Shown: one piece after another, positions 37,953 through 49,196 of the stretch
How positions within the stretch are numbered: position 1 is the stretch's first letter
Layout of the letters: each line of letters opens with the position of its first letter
Assembly: GCA_905182985.1 (NCBI GenBank)
Contig: CAJJDN010000052.1
Coordinates: 187,551 to 251,550 of the forward strand
Direction of reading: 5' to 3'
DNA from: Paramecium sonneborni
Taxonomy: Eukaryota > Ciliophora > Oligohymenophorea > Peniculida > Parameciidae
DNA: 64,000 bases
The notes under the pieces: generated by a model
Databases searched by the model: none
Told to the model about the DNA's origin: nothing
The model's input: the letters and a program-made list of their open reading frames with translations, nothing else
Made by a program: the position numbers and the translations under genes

Positions 37953-39154
37953 TCAGTATAATTCATTATCAATTTATTTAATTATTCTCTATTAAAATAA
38001 TATTACTAATTCAAAAACACAAAATACAAAATTCACCCATTTGTAGCTGTATGAATTCTTTACTTTTTAATTTTTCCTCCTTTTAATTTCTTAAAACCAT
38101 ATCTCTCTCTATATATAAAATATTGTAGATTACAGCATTTTACTCCAATTATTATCAAGAGCATCAGGTTGTACTAACTTTTTTATTTCGTTATTGCTAT
38201 CAATTACCCTTTAATAATCTAAAATCATATATGAATTAAATATACTTAATTTCCCATATTTTTATTATTGATATAATAAGTACTCAATCTCTCTGTCTAT
38301 TTTTTATTCATCATAAGGTTCGTCTTTTTGAAGTTTCTTCACTATAAAGCTATTTCAAATACCATGTTCTCTTTCTTTTAGATTTCAATTTAAGCAAAAA
38401 TACTTCTTTAATAAGCCTTATCTCTACTGATGGTTCTCTAGAAATCAGGTGTATTATCATTCCTTTTAAGAAATTAAAAATCATAAAAGTCCCTGTAACA
38501 AATAGGAGATGGTGGCTTTGTCATTTATGGACTTTTATTAAATTCAATTGATTGACCTGGTTCAGTAATTAATAATTAATCTGAATATACTCCTGGTCCA
38601 GGTGTTCTAGTCTATCATATTTAAATATTTATATTATATACATCTCTATAAAAATGTTCTCGTCTTGGAGTTAAGAAGGCTCTGCTTAATTAAGTTTTTG
38701 GAACATATTATTTTTTATATTCTCTAAATTGTTTTATGAAACCTTAATCAGCTTACAAATTTATTTTAAAATTTCTTAGCCTCTATCTTAAAGAGACTGC
38801 TTAATCTTTTGGTGTTATATCTCTTTTTTTTAAACCTAATAAATGAGTAGTGCTCCATTTATAAGCATGATTTATTTATTGTACTGTCTCTTTTCCTTTT
38901 TAATGCAAAACTACTTATTAACTTTTTAAAAAATTGAATCTTGATGTAGTTTCATTACTTTTTGCTCTTTGTATTAATTTACCTATTGAGTTTCTCTCAT
39001 TTTAAAAAGGTTTGAAATTATTCTTCTTATCATCCTTACTAAGAAATGATTAAGTATCCTATTCTAAATCTAACTAACTAGCTATAGGAGACATATTCCC
39101 TTCTAAAAATTAATCTAAGGCACCTTATTCAATTGAACTTCGTTTTATTTACAT
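37953..39154 (-). CDS. Probable ciliary protein with one PG-rich (STPGR-like) motif, 381 aa
   Basis: From ATG 39154 (MQIKRSSIEQGALDQFLEG) to TGA 37953-37955. Introns of 30 nt (after FYRD) and 26 nt (after KKEN) give 1146 nt, a multiple of three. The central TRTPGPGVYSDQLL resembles one sperm-tail PG-rich repeat, a short motif found in ODF3/SHIPPO-like microtubule proteins. Nearby Pro-rich peptides (PQMTKPPSPICYRDFYDF) fit that theme. N-terminal parts are polar; the C-terminal part is helical (EQKIDREIEYLLYQQQK), and the very end is hydrophobic (WVNFVFCVFELVILF), possibly one membrane span or mis-modelled. The 5' start region is divergent from the tandem family that begins 31 bp away. Confidence 0.6.
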
Positions 39155-39184
39155 TATTTATACAATAATAAATTAATACATAAA

Positions 39185-40685
39185 ATGCATCATCAAAATA
39201 GATTACCTATAATTAAGAACACAAATAAAGAATTTAGATCTGAAACCTTAGACTTACCTACAAATAGGATAGTCTAAAGAAAAGAAACTACTTAAAATTA
39301 TGAAAAAAAAGTGTTAACTAATGAAAATAATGGCTTACCTTACTGTAATAAAATATTTAAAAAGTAGAGAAACTTGAAAAAAATCAAAATTCCTCTACTA
39401 GAACAAACACTAAAAATATTGTATTTTAAGATGAGCCTTATTCTCATTAAAGATAGAAAACAGACATTAGTTCTCATAAATTTAAATTATATTCCCCTGT
39501 CTAAGAATTTTAATATGAATAAAATCAAAAAGTGATAGAAAATAAAAAGAATCGTAATTCTCATGAAATTAGTTAAGATACTATTTAAAATTTATAAAAT
39601 AAAAAATATTAAACATTAGATACTTAAACTGAACGAGAACAATAAATTTAAGTTAAAAGATAAGCCTCTTTATAACAAAACAAGGATAATTCAATTAAAC
39701 CAGGAAGAAATATTAAAGGCATAAGATAATTTGTTGGTTAAGCTTAGAATTTATTAACCAACTTTTACTTTTAAAATAAATGGTTAAAAAAGTTAAAATC
39801 CATCTTTTAGGCAGCAAGAGCTTTATGTAGAATATAAATATTGGTCAGACCTAAAAGGGAATAATGGGATAATGCAATATCAAAAGAAATTAGTTGTGTA
39901 CAAGAATTATCATATAACGCCACTGTTAATGCAATAAAAAATAAACAGTGGTGTTAAATGGTGTTTACTAAAGCATTTTCTATTATTCAATCTTAAACTC
40001 TAGATGATCATTAATTAAATTTTATAGTAATTTAATAAAATAATCATAGGAAAATACCTTATCCCCTTTACAAATCGATCATGCAATAAGTATAACAACT
40101 TAAGTTTATTGGTATTTTATGACTTCGTTTGAATTATTTACAAATCAGAAATTGTTTATAAGGGAATTTGGGTTAAATATGTATAAAGATCTTTTTGAAA
40201 ATTAAAGAAAGTTCTTTAGTAAATTTGTTACTAAACGTACACTTTATTTGTCATAATAAAATAAAATTATCACTGATGAATAAAGAGTGATGATTTATTC
40301 AGAGTCTATAATTTATAATTTGTTACAAGGGCTGATGTTATTAATAAATAATCCTAAAGTGATAAATATGAATAAACCAAATAGTGTCTTTCTTATAAGA
40401 GTTTTGATTACATTACTGCAATATTTATTTATGAATACATTCAAAGAATTACCAATCATAAATGATTTAACTGGCAACTATAAATTTATTTAATTTAAAT
40501 TAGCATAAATAAATAAAAAAGAATTTGCTTTATAAGAATGCATTTAAATAGAGAAAGAGGAATTAATAATTGGTACTTATAGATTAGATGAACTTAGTCC
40601 ATTATTCTCTAAAGTTTCATGGTATTCATCTATTAAAAAATGCTTTAGAAGAATACTAAATAATTTATTTGTTTATAAATTTTGA
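39185..40685 (+). CDS. Tandem family member A, unknown function, about 484 aa
   Basis: First of four head-to-tail paralogs. From ATG 39185 (MHHQNRLPIIKNTNKEFRS) with two introns (23 or 20 nt after LPY; 23 nt after LNFI) to TGA 40683-40685. The polar, Q-rich N-terminus runs to about residue 170. The family core begins LKKLKSIFQAARALCRIQ, then KNKQWCQMVFTKAFSIIQ and LQIDHAISITTQVYWYFMTS. It continues with hydrophobic helices MIYSESIIYNLLQGLMLLI and VFLIRVLITLLQYLFMN, ending with a compact C-terminus (SSIKKCFRRILNNLFVYKF). No catalytic motif is visible. The hydrophobic helices are amphipathic rather than obvious membrane spans. A HEAT- or ROC-like helical fold is possible, but I cannot name the family. 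Confidence 0.7.
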
Positions 40686-40729
40686 TTATTATTGATAATA
40701 TTGTGTATAAAATCTAAATTAATATTTAT

Positions 40730-41779
40730 ATGATTTTTTCGGATGAATTCAAAGATTTAATCAAACAGCCAATATAACTGAATTCTAGCAGATCAAACTA
40801 CTCTAAAATAGATAGTTTTTCTACCTTTAGAGAATCACCAAAAAAGGCAGTCTTAAATTATCCAAAAGAACAATAAACATTATTCTATAATGCTAGCTAT
40901 TTGATGAAGTAATCAAATATGATAGGATTAAAGAAAAGATTACGAATATTCGTAATTGTTCTAAAATTTATCAGAAGATTACAAAAAGTTACTTATGAAT
41001 CACCTTATTAACATAGTCTTGCAAATTTAAAAAAAGTTAAAAAAACAACTTTGAAGCTTCCTGAAACAATAAACGAGAAATTCAAGACTTGGTGTTTAGG
41101 GATATTTTAAAAATCATTTTCAACAATTCCACAAGATCTCTTTAATTATTTGAGATAACCAAATAATAAAATCAAAGAGGACAAATCTCAATTAATATTG
41201 ATTAATGCCATAAAGTTTTTCTTTGAAAACATGGCATATTTTACACATCCAGACATTGTATGTGTTGAAATTAAACATTATTTATTTTCTTAACTATTTT
41301 TAAACGAGAAGGCTTATTTTACTGCATTTGTATCGTCAAGAACACCTTACATATCTCATTTAAATAATGAAATAACCTTAGATTAACAATCTATGATAAT
41401 TATGGAAGTTTTACTCTTTTTTAGATTTGCTTTTATTCTTTTTGAATGCTCAAGTACTAATTAGTTTGCCATTATTATGCTTATTAGTACACTTTAATAT
41501 TTATTTTTTAAAAAATTCTCTCGTTTGAAATGTCAATATTAATCTCAACAAAATTTGATCTAATTAAATATTGAGGAAACCAAGAATTAAAAATATATTT
41601 TAAAAGTAGATACAGTACAGGCTTCTTTAATAAACAATTTAATAATTTAAGGAACTTATCCAACTGAAGAAGTTGAAAAACTTATTAATTTAAGACCAAA
41701 TTTTGATGAAAAGATATCTTCATATTTTAATAAGACAATTGAGCATTTATAATTATTTCTTATAGATTTCTACCAATGA
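40730..41779 (+). CDS. Tandem family member B, unknown function, 349 aa, intronless
   Basis: Starts ATG 40730, 44 bp after member A ends; exactly 350 codons to TGA 41777-41779. The N-terminus (MIFSDEFKDLIKQP) is shorter than in A. Core: GLKKRLRIFVIVLKFIRRLQ, then NEKFKTWCLGIFQKSFSTIP, then SQLILINAIKFFFENMAYFT, FLNEKAYFTAFVSSRT, MIIMEVLLFFRFAFILFECS and AIIMLISTLQYLFFKKFSR. It ends KTIEHLQLFLIDFYQ. The same order of blocks as in A and C shows common descent. Function unknown. The aromatic-rich helices and the invariant W-C pair look structural. Confidence 0.8.
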
Positions 41780-42082
41780 TTATATTTTATATACTTTTAC
41801 TTTAAAATGGATTTAAGTTAGAAGAGCTCTTCTTTTAATATAAATTATATAAAAATTATTTATTATGTTTTTTATTATAAATAATATATAGTACAATAAA
41901 TTACATAATTAATTTTTTAAAAAGGAGTTAATTCAAAAAAGCAAATATGTATGTTTTCTCAATAATCTTATATAATGATTGAATAAGCAGCTTATTATTA
42001 TAGTTTAAAGATTAATTTTATAATCATTTAAAAGGAAGTTAATAAAATTTTCAGTATCATATTAATTACAATAAATCGAATA
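41780..42082. other. Intergenic between tandem family members B and C
   Basis: About 300 bp, AT-rich with no reading frame of note. It is longer than the other gaps in the array (44 bp between A and B, 195 bp between C and D). Confidence 0.55.
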
Positions 42083-43138
42083 ATGAAAACAGCCTCTGTC
42101 TTCTTAAGTGAAAATTAAAAATCTCAAATCCTGTTCTCGAATAGGTAAAATAGAAATCTTTTCATATCTGATTTTAATTTTGATACCAGCCCATCAAAAA
42201 AATCAGGAAAATCAATCTCTCCCAGAAAATAATGGATTAAAGTGTCTACAGCTACTGAAAGTCTACAACTCATTATGACTCCAAACTTGCTTTAATTATA
42301 AAATTATAATTCTCTAAAGAAAATTTTCAAAAGATGTGTAGTAGTTGTAAGAGCATGCCTAAGATTACAAAAATTATTACGAAAAGAACAAAAGAAACCA
42401 ATTACAAGTTTAAAAACACCATTTAGTGGAAAAGAATCATTACGAGACACAGTTTTGAATGAAATAGTGTTCAAATGGTGCAGAGGAATATGCAAAAAAT
42501 CGTTATCTTCTATAAAAATGCCTGTCTTTGATTATTTAAAAAATCCTAATTTCAATACTAAAACAGATACATCTAAGATGTAGCTGATTAATGCAATTAA
42601 ATTTTTAGTTGAAAGTCTTGCTTATTATACACATCCTCATTATATACATTATGATTTAAAAGGTTTCTTATGTTCTTAATTGTATCAAGATTATAAATTA
42701 TATTTTACTCAATATGTTTCAGAGAGAACCAAATACAAATTAGCCATATTAGATGAATTGTAAGAAAAAGAAGCAGCTCTAATTGGAATGGAAATAATAA
42801 TATTTAATCTAGCTGAAGCAATAATCTAAGATTAATTATCTTGCAATTTCACAAAATTGATTTTAATTAGTGTTCTCTAATTATTATTTACATCATATTT
42901 CGATGAAATGAATTGCGGAATTAGTGATTATGAATGCATTTAAGGCGATATCAAGATAACTAATAAAAAACTATATCTTACATTTAAGACTCAACATTCA
43001 GGATCTTTTAATTTAATAGATGGTGTTTATGATAATGAATAAATTTTAAACTTATTAGAGTTTAATAAAGCTTAATAAGGAAAAATTTAAGAATATTTTA
43101 GAATCGCAGTAAAGCATTTAGAAAAATAAATTATATGA
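42083..43138 (+). CDS. Tandem family member C, unknown function, 351 aa, intronless
   Basis: ATG 42083 (MKTASVFLSENQKSQILFS) to TGA 43136-43138, exactly 352 codons. Blocks in family order: NSLKKIFKRCVVVVRACLRL, NEIVFKWCRGICKKSLSSIK, SKMQLINAIKFLVESLAYYT, YQDYKLYFTQYVSERT, ALIGMEIIIFNLAEAIIQD and LILISVLQLLFTSYFDEM. The C-terminal part carries a short insertion (NCGISDYECIQGDIKI) not seen in B. An N-terminal SPSKKSGKSISPRK patch may be phosphorylated. It aligns best with B (shared LINAIKF and Y/F-THP), suggesting these two are the most recent duplicates. Function unknown. Confidence 0.8.
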
Positions 43139-43333
43139 TTATAGTATATGTTCATGCAAAATATAAATATTGTCTATAATTTTATTCAATATTACAATTG
43201 AATGTAAAAATTAGACTTAAAGTTAAATTTAAGATACTTATAAATTTGTTAGCAGTTTCTAATAATTATATAGAAAAGGAGATATTATTTATAAATAAGT
43301 AATTTATAAATTTATTTAATTTTTTTTTTCATC

Positions 43334-45090
43334 ATGAATAATTATTAAGGCAGTTCTTTATCAAAAAATATTGTCAGATAATTGGTATCTAAAAGTCCAA
43401 ACTCTCATTAAAATTCTAAAGAATACATTTCTATTTCAAAAGAATTAAATATTCCTATAGAATCTGTTTGGTAGTAAACATTAACTATCAAAAGGAAAAA
43501 AATAAAGCTATTTGAATCTCCTATCCTTAATAATAACATTATAACATCTAAAAGTTTTACATCTACAAAATATGATGAAGATGTTCTTTCTAAATTTATG
43601 AAATGGGACTCAAAATAAATAAATTTATAAGATGATAAGCCAACCTTTAAAGAAAAATATATTTAAAATTCTAATAATTCTAAATTAGAATTTTAAAGGA
43701 ATCATAATATCAGAACATCCATTTTTAGGTAAGAAAAATAAAAATTTATGAGATAAAACAAAACTAAAAATTTAGCTTTTAAAGTGCCCCAATAAAATAA
43801 ATATGATCATTTTGGTATAAGTGAAGATCATTTGAATTTAAATCAAAATGAATTATTGGATACTTAAGCTACAAAAAAATATGCTTAAGAATTAGACAAC
43901 TACGTCATCTAAGAAATTAACTTAATAAATTAAATCTTACCAAGTAAATTTATTAATTTAATTAGAACTCTAAATATCAGAGAACATTTAAAAAAAAACT
44001 CCTGAGTCAAAAAATTAAAAAAATAGATAAAGAAGAGTTTACAGTGTAATTGATTATTAATACTTTCCAAATTTAGAAGAATTAGACGATACTATTGACT
44101 AATAATCCATATTGAGAAAGAGGAGAATATAAATTAAAAAGAGTAAACTTAAATCAAAATTTATTTTTGTATTAGCTGTTATTAGAATTTCAAAAAAATA
44201 TAGGTAATATTTATTTTTTTTATCAAAGAACTAAATTAAAAGAAAGAGCTTCTGGAACATTAAACTTAGATTAATAAAAAATTGTTCATCAAAAATATAT
44301 TGATTAGTTTGGGATTAAGAATGTTAAACATTTATAAAAATCATTTATATAAGGGATATTTTCTAAATTGAATTCCTTCTTTCAAGATATCTAATATATA
44401 AAGGAATGTGAATTACTTTAAAGAAATGAAAATAAAAAAAATAAAGATCTCAAGAAATAAAGATTTTGTCAGTTCGTTTCTGTTTTTTTGTAAATTTTAG
44501 AAATTGTAACAAAATAAAATGTTATACCACCACTCATAATACATTAACTTAATTTAAATTTCTATAAAACAAATAATACTTAATCTAGTTTATTTGTTAT
44601 TAATAGAGCTTGTTATTATAGTACATTGATATATTCAATCAAAAAAGACTAATAATTATTAATAGCTACTGAATATTTGATATTTTCATAAATAATTCCT
44701 AGTATTTTAGAAATTTTTAATGAAGTAAGTTTTAAAAACTTAGAACACAGAAATGTAAGTTTATGTTACTTAACTGCTATGATTGAATTAATCTAAATAT
44801 ATTTTGTTGATTATTTCTTAAATTTAGAGAAAATAACGGAAAAAAATGTAAAACCTATCTAAAGAATTTTTGATTTAAAAATAGAAGAAAATACTAATAT
44901 TTTTAAACCTGAAATAATTTATAATTCTAATATAAATTCAGATGAAACGATAATTATAGAATAGGGTTTTGATAGGCAAAACCTTTAAGTATTACAAAAA
45001 TCAAAACCTTATTGGGATGAAAAAATGAAATAAAAATTTTCAAAAATCATTTCAAATATTGAATAGCTTATCTTGATTAAAACAAATTGA
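43334..45090 (+). CDS. Tandem family member D, unknown function, 569 aa, two introns
   Basis: ATG 43334 (MNNYQGSSLSKNIVRQL) to TGA 45088-45090; introns of 22 nt (after LPK) and 25 nt (after KKYR) leave 1710 nt. This is the longest member: a Q/N-rich N-terminal extension of about 210 residues, then YSVIDYQYFPNLEELDD and the family core LKSKFIFVLAVIRISKKYRT. Next come NVKHLQKSFIQGIFSKLNSF and LQILEIVTKQNVIPPLII, then LLIATEYLIFSQIIPSILEI, LCYLTAMIELIQIYFVDYF and a C-terminal acidic/polar part. The W-C pair of B and C is replaced (HLQKSF), so D is the most divergent copy. Function unknown. Confidence 0.75.
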
Positions 45091-45230
45091 TTATTATATT
45101 ACTTATAGTATAAATTTATGAAAATTAAGAAAATTGGATTTTTGATAATAAAATTTTAAGAATTAAAGTTTATTAATATAAATGATAAATAATGAAGAAT
45201 TATAATAATTTTCCTTGTCATAAAAATAAA

Positions 45231-45934
45231 ATGAATTAATAATTCTAAATTCATGATATTATTATTGCTCCAAGCTTATCAATTAAAATAAGGAATACAA
45301 TTTAATTCAGACATGGATAGGATGGATTCCATTTATGGGAAGTAATAAATAATAGTTATGTTATTAAAGGCAGGGATTGTATTGACAAGATATGTATTTT
45401 ATAACATTATGCCATAAAAATCAATATTCATGGATTTAGGAACTGGAGTAGGTATTACAGGCATTTTGATATCTAAATATACTCGAGTTATTATGACTGA
45501 TTATAATTAAGATGTGTTAGATAACGCATGGATGAATGTAAAGTTAAATCAGTCACAATGTATTTTAATGTAATTAGATTGGAGAAATCATAATAAAATA
45601 AGTTTCTAAGTAGATTTAATTGTTGGAAGTGATTTAGTTTATTCAGGAGCACCTTTAAATGACTTATATTAAACAATACTTAAATTATTAAGTATGTTAT
45701 AAAAGTATTTTAGAATAAAATGGAAAATTTTATTTGATAATTCCAAGTAATAGAATGTGTACATCAGAATTTATAGAAATAATGAATTCGGAAGGATAAT
45801 TTGAAATTTAAAAGGAATTATTGGAAGATGAAAAATATTATCAACCTTGTTTGTTAGATTAAGAATAATCATATACATTTTATCCTGGTTTAAAAGAACT
45901 TAAATTTTACATGTATATATTTATTAAAAAATGA
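45231..45934 (+). CDS. METTL21/23-type protein methyltransferase, 217 aa
   Basis: Seven-beta-strand SAM-dependent methyltransferase, of the group modifying lysines in chaperones and elongation factors. The model from ATG 45231 (MNQQFQIHDIIIAPSLSI) with introns of 28 nt (after HLWE) and 22 nt (in KLLK) gives 654 nt to TGA 45932-45934. Seen: the substrate-side block GQDGFHLWEAGIVLTRYV, motif I SIFMDLGTGVGITGILI, TRVIMTDYNQDVLDN (acidic motif II) and the post-II block DLIVGSDLVYSGAPL, matching D-x-x-[LI]-x-[ASG]-[SD]-x-[LV]-x-Y of the METTL21 group. The substrate cannot be told from sequence. The gene lies about 140 bp after the tandem array. Confidence 0.82.
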
Positions 45935-45981
45935 ATTTATAACCTCATCAATATTTATATATATTATAAATAAAAACAAAA

Positions 45982-46982
45982 ATGGATGTAGAATAAGTAG
46001 AACTGAACATTGCGCCTTAAATATCTGATTCTAATTAAGGGAATGATTAAGTCTAAAATTCGTAGCTTGCTCTTAATTCAGTATATTTAAATGCTAGACA
46101 ATCATATTTATATAAGAAAGGAAAACTTTAATTTTTAACTTTAAAAAGATCAACATAGGCTATCTTAATTTACAGAATATTTTATGTTCTTCTTTGTATA
46201 ATACCATTTTATAAATGCCCATTTTAATGCAATAATACTCTATTGAATATTTTATTACTGATCTGTATTGGATTAGAATCGTAATCAAAAAATTTATGAT
46301 TAGTTTTAAGATAGCAGATTCAATATATTATTTAAAAAAGGTTACATATTATTTGTAACTTTTTTCATCATAAGATCCATAATAAGTCATACCATTTTCA
46401 ATTAATGACTTTTAAACGATATTTGCATTAAGAAATGCCATAGATATGTTGCATAAAAATTCATTCTATTTCAGAATCATAAATAATATGTATTTACTTA
46501 AGCTATTTTCAGAATTTGGATTATTTATTACATATTTTATGTAGCCTTCTTTTTTAGCAATGCTTTATATTATACTAGTAAAAATATGCTTATATTATAG
46601 ATGAATAAAATGTTATAGTTTGCTTTATGCTTATTATAATTTCTTTAGACTCAGCTTTTTTTATATTCCCATATATTATTAATTTCATTGGATGGATTTG
46701 CTTGAAATCTTATGATGCCATTAAGAAATTAACATCCAAAAATAATGTAAATAACTTATTCATCTCTAGAAACTTATTAGATCATTAAAAAAAGAGAAAT
46801 ATATTGAAGGCTAATAACTGTCTGATGAAAATATTTGTATAATTTGTTGGGATTAATTTAAAAAAGATGAATACTATACACGATTAAAATGTAATAAAAA
46901 CCATATATTTCACATAACATGCATAAAAATATGGATTAAAACAAATATAACTTGTCCAGTTTGTAGATCCTAGTTAGTTTGA
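45982..46982 (+). CDS. Multi-span membrane RING-H2 E3 ubiquitin ligase, 315 aa
   Basis: ATG 45982 (MDVEQVELNIAPQISDS) to TGA 46980-46982; introns of 30 nt (after LES) and 23 nt (after SKNN) leave 948 nt. About four hydrophobic spans: ILIYRIFYVLLCIIPF, LLNILLLICIGL, LLHILCSLLFQQCFILY and FMLIIISLDSAFFIFPYIIN. The C-terminal RING-H2 is complete: CIICWDQFKKDEYYTRLKC, then H, H and C in KNHIFHITC, then CPVC, with the metal-binding order C-C-C-H-H-C-C-C. Expected to ubiquitylate membrane or ER proteins with an E2. It lies 47 bp after the methyltransferase gene on the same strand; no functional link is implied. Confidence 0.85.
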
Positions 46983-47229
46983 AACATTTTATATTTTTAT
47001 TAACTTTATAAATTTATTTAAACATTATTTTATGATTTTCTATTAATATATATAATCATTTAAAAAATTATTATTAATTATTTTTCATATGCTTTTTATG
47101 AGTTTTAAACTCTACAAAAAAAGCTATTATGAAGTTAAGATTTTAAATCTAAAGATATTAAATGATTTGATCATCTGATTAAACTGTAAAACTTAAATTT
47201 ATACATCTTACAGATAGCATTAAATTAAG

Positions 47230-47560
47230 ATTAAAATGACTGAGGAACTTTTTTTCATTTTTAATAACACCTATATGAGAAATTGAATTAAAAATTTTTA
47301 GGATTAAGAATTCTTAAATAATCTAAACCATGTTTTTTGTCTTTTTGAAGAAGTTGCATTAATTTATATAATATTTCTTATTATCAAAAACAATCTTCAA
47401 TTAATATATTTTTTGAGCAAAATTATCATGAATTTAATAACTATTATCAAAATTTTTATTCTCAATTACCAATTTCTATTTTAATAAGGATTATTAAAGA
47501 TTATTTGTAATTTTTCTAAAATTAATCTTATTTAAAATTTAAATAAACTTTTAAAAATTA
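47230..47560 (+). other. Possible small gene, frame uncertain
   Basis: Plus-strand region within the roughly 615-bp gap before the minus-strand pseudokinase. A frame reading NLYNISYYQKQSSINIFFEQ and LPISILIRIIKDYLQFF is open and helix-like. A second frame is open too, and no convincing start or junction was found (candidate start MTEELFFIFNNTYM near 47236). It may be a small intron-bearing gene or non-coding. Confidence 0.25.
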
Positions 47561-47597
47561 AACAATATAGAAAATAAATAAATTATTTAGTAAGTAA

Positions 47598-48997
47598 TCA
47601 TTTGAAGCAATACACATAACTTTTATCTGTTGATTCTTCTTCAAAAGAAATTTCTCCATCAGATTCTTGTGTTTCTGGATTTAAATCACAATAATCTCCA
47701 TCATTCTTCTGATTTTTTACTAATCTATGATGTAAATCAATAACTTATTCATTTAAAGATTCATTAATAGTTTCTAAAGATATTTATGCAGATTTAATTT
47801 CTACATTTTACAAAGATACTTATTAGCTTGAATTTCCACTATTTTTCTTTAATCCATTTATTAAATTACTCTATGATTATTATGAAAATTATTACCCAAT
47901 CAAAATCCAAATGTTTAAATCCTTTAAAAACAGATTTTAAACTATCATAGTTAATTGGTAATTCCATTGGGTTTAAGAATTTTATTTTATTAGCAAAATC
48001 AGTAAAACATGGTGGATAATTTTTAAGAACTTTTTCAGGTAAAAATGAATGCTTAATTTAAAAATACCATTATAATTTTTCTGCTCTGGTTTTAAATTAT
48101 TTTTATGAATCAAAAAATTCTCCATCTGTCAATAATTATAGTACTATATAAAGTAAACTTTCTAAATCATCTTTGGGATAAACCTCTAATAATTTTATTT
48201 TTAATTTGTTACATATTCCTAAATGCTATCCTAAACTTGAATATTTATTTATATGTTAACATTTTTATCCTATTTTTGAATTTGGTTTGAATAATATAGA
48301 GTTTTATAAATTTCCTATTGAAAGTGTCTTTTAATTTTCCAAACTTGTTAATAGACTTTACATATTTAAATTTGCATGTATAAAGTTACTAGAATGCAAT
48401 AATTACAAAGCATCAATCTAAAATGTTAAATATTTTTACAGTTTTTAAAGTAATTAAAATAATGCATTCAAATGAAAACCTTTATTTCCAAAAATTGAAC
48501 CAAAACTTTAAACTAGGACCAGTTTTATTTAGAACTTGATAATTATATTGATTCATGAAAATTCCATGATCAATCAATCTCACTAAACAATCTTAAGGGT
48601 TTTAAACTATTTTTCCATTTTGATATTTCTCCTCAAATTGATTCTCAAATTAAGTTTTAAAATACTAAAGTATTTTAGTGCTATTATCATTTTTAGATAT
48701 TAGGGTCATTCGAACGACACATGCCTATTGTTATTATAAATTGATCGCTTCGATTATAGTAGTTTTATTACCTTCAAAGATTGTTGAAGTCTTTCCTTAA
48801 TATATTACATTAAGTAATACGTATTTTTTATCAATAATCACGGCATTTTCTTTATTATATTATTTCATTTGGGATAATTTCTAATAATAAAAATAACTTA
48901 CTCTTTATGAATCAGATGATTTTGTATTACTTTGTTCTGTTGAAGTTTTTGGAATATTTAAATTGTTTGTTTCGCTTGAATCTATATCTTAAAACAT
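47598..48997 (-). CDS. CK1-family pseudokinase
   Basis: Casein kinase 1-like fold without a working active site. From ATG 48997 (MFQDIDSSETNNLNIPKTS): a degenerate glycine loop (QGKTSTIFEG), a helix, KWFNFW-type linker, then IDALQLLHSSNFIHANLNMQ, where CK1 enzymes have H-R-D. The catalytic Asp is Asn and the Arg is Ala. Where DFG should be there is LSIGNLQ. CK1-type downstream blocks survive: INKYSSLGQHLGICNKLK, YPKDDLESLLYIVLQLL and VLKNYPPCFTDFANKI. The C-terminal tail is Ser/Gln/Glu-rich, ending TDKSYVYCFK at TGA 47598. Introns of about 25 nt include one after FDW. It is probably a scaffold or regulator. Confidence 0.75.
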
Positions 48998-49196
48998 AAG
49001 AAATAGATCTAAAAATTTAATATAATTTATAATTTCTATTTTTAATGAAAGCTTAAGTGCTTCAGAAATTAATAAATTTTATTATAAATAATAATTAAGA
49101 TTCTAGTGTTTGTTTAAAAATAAAATATTATTTAATTTTTGTTAAGTAAATAAAAAACAAAAAATATAATATAAGATAATCAGCAATCTGTAATTT

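Noticed and set aside
42304..42495. Standard-code minus-strand ORF of 63 codons
   Set aside because: Antisense of tandem family member C.
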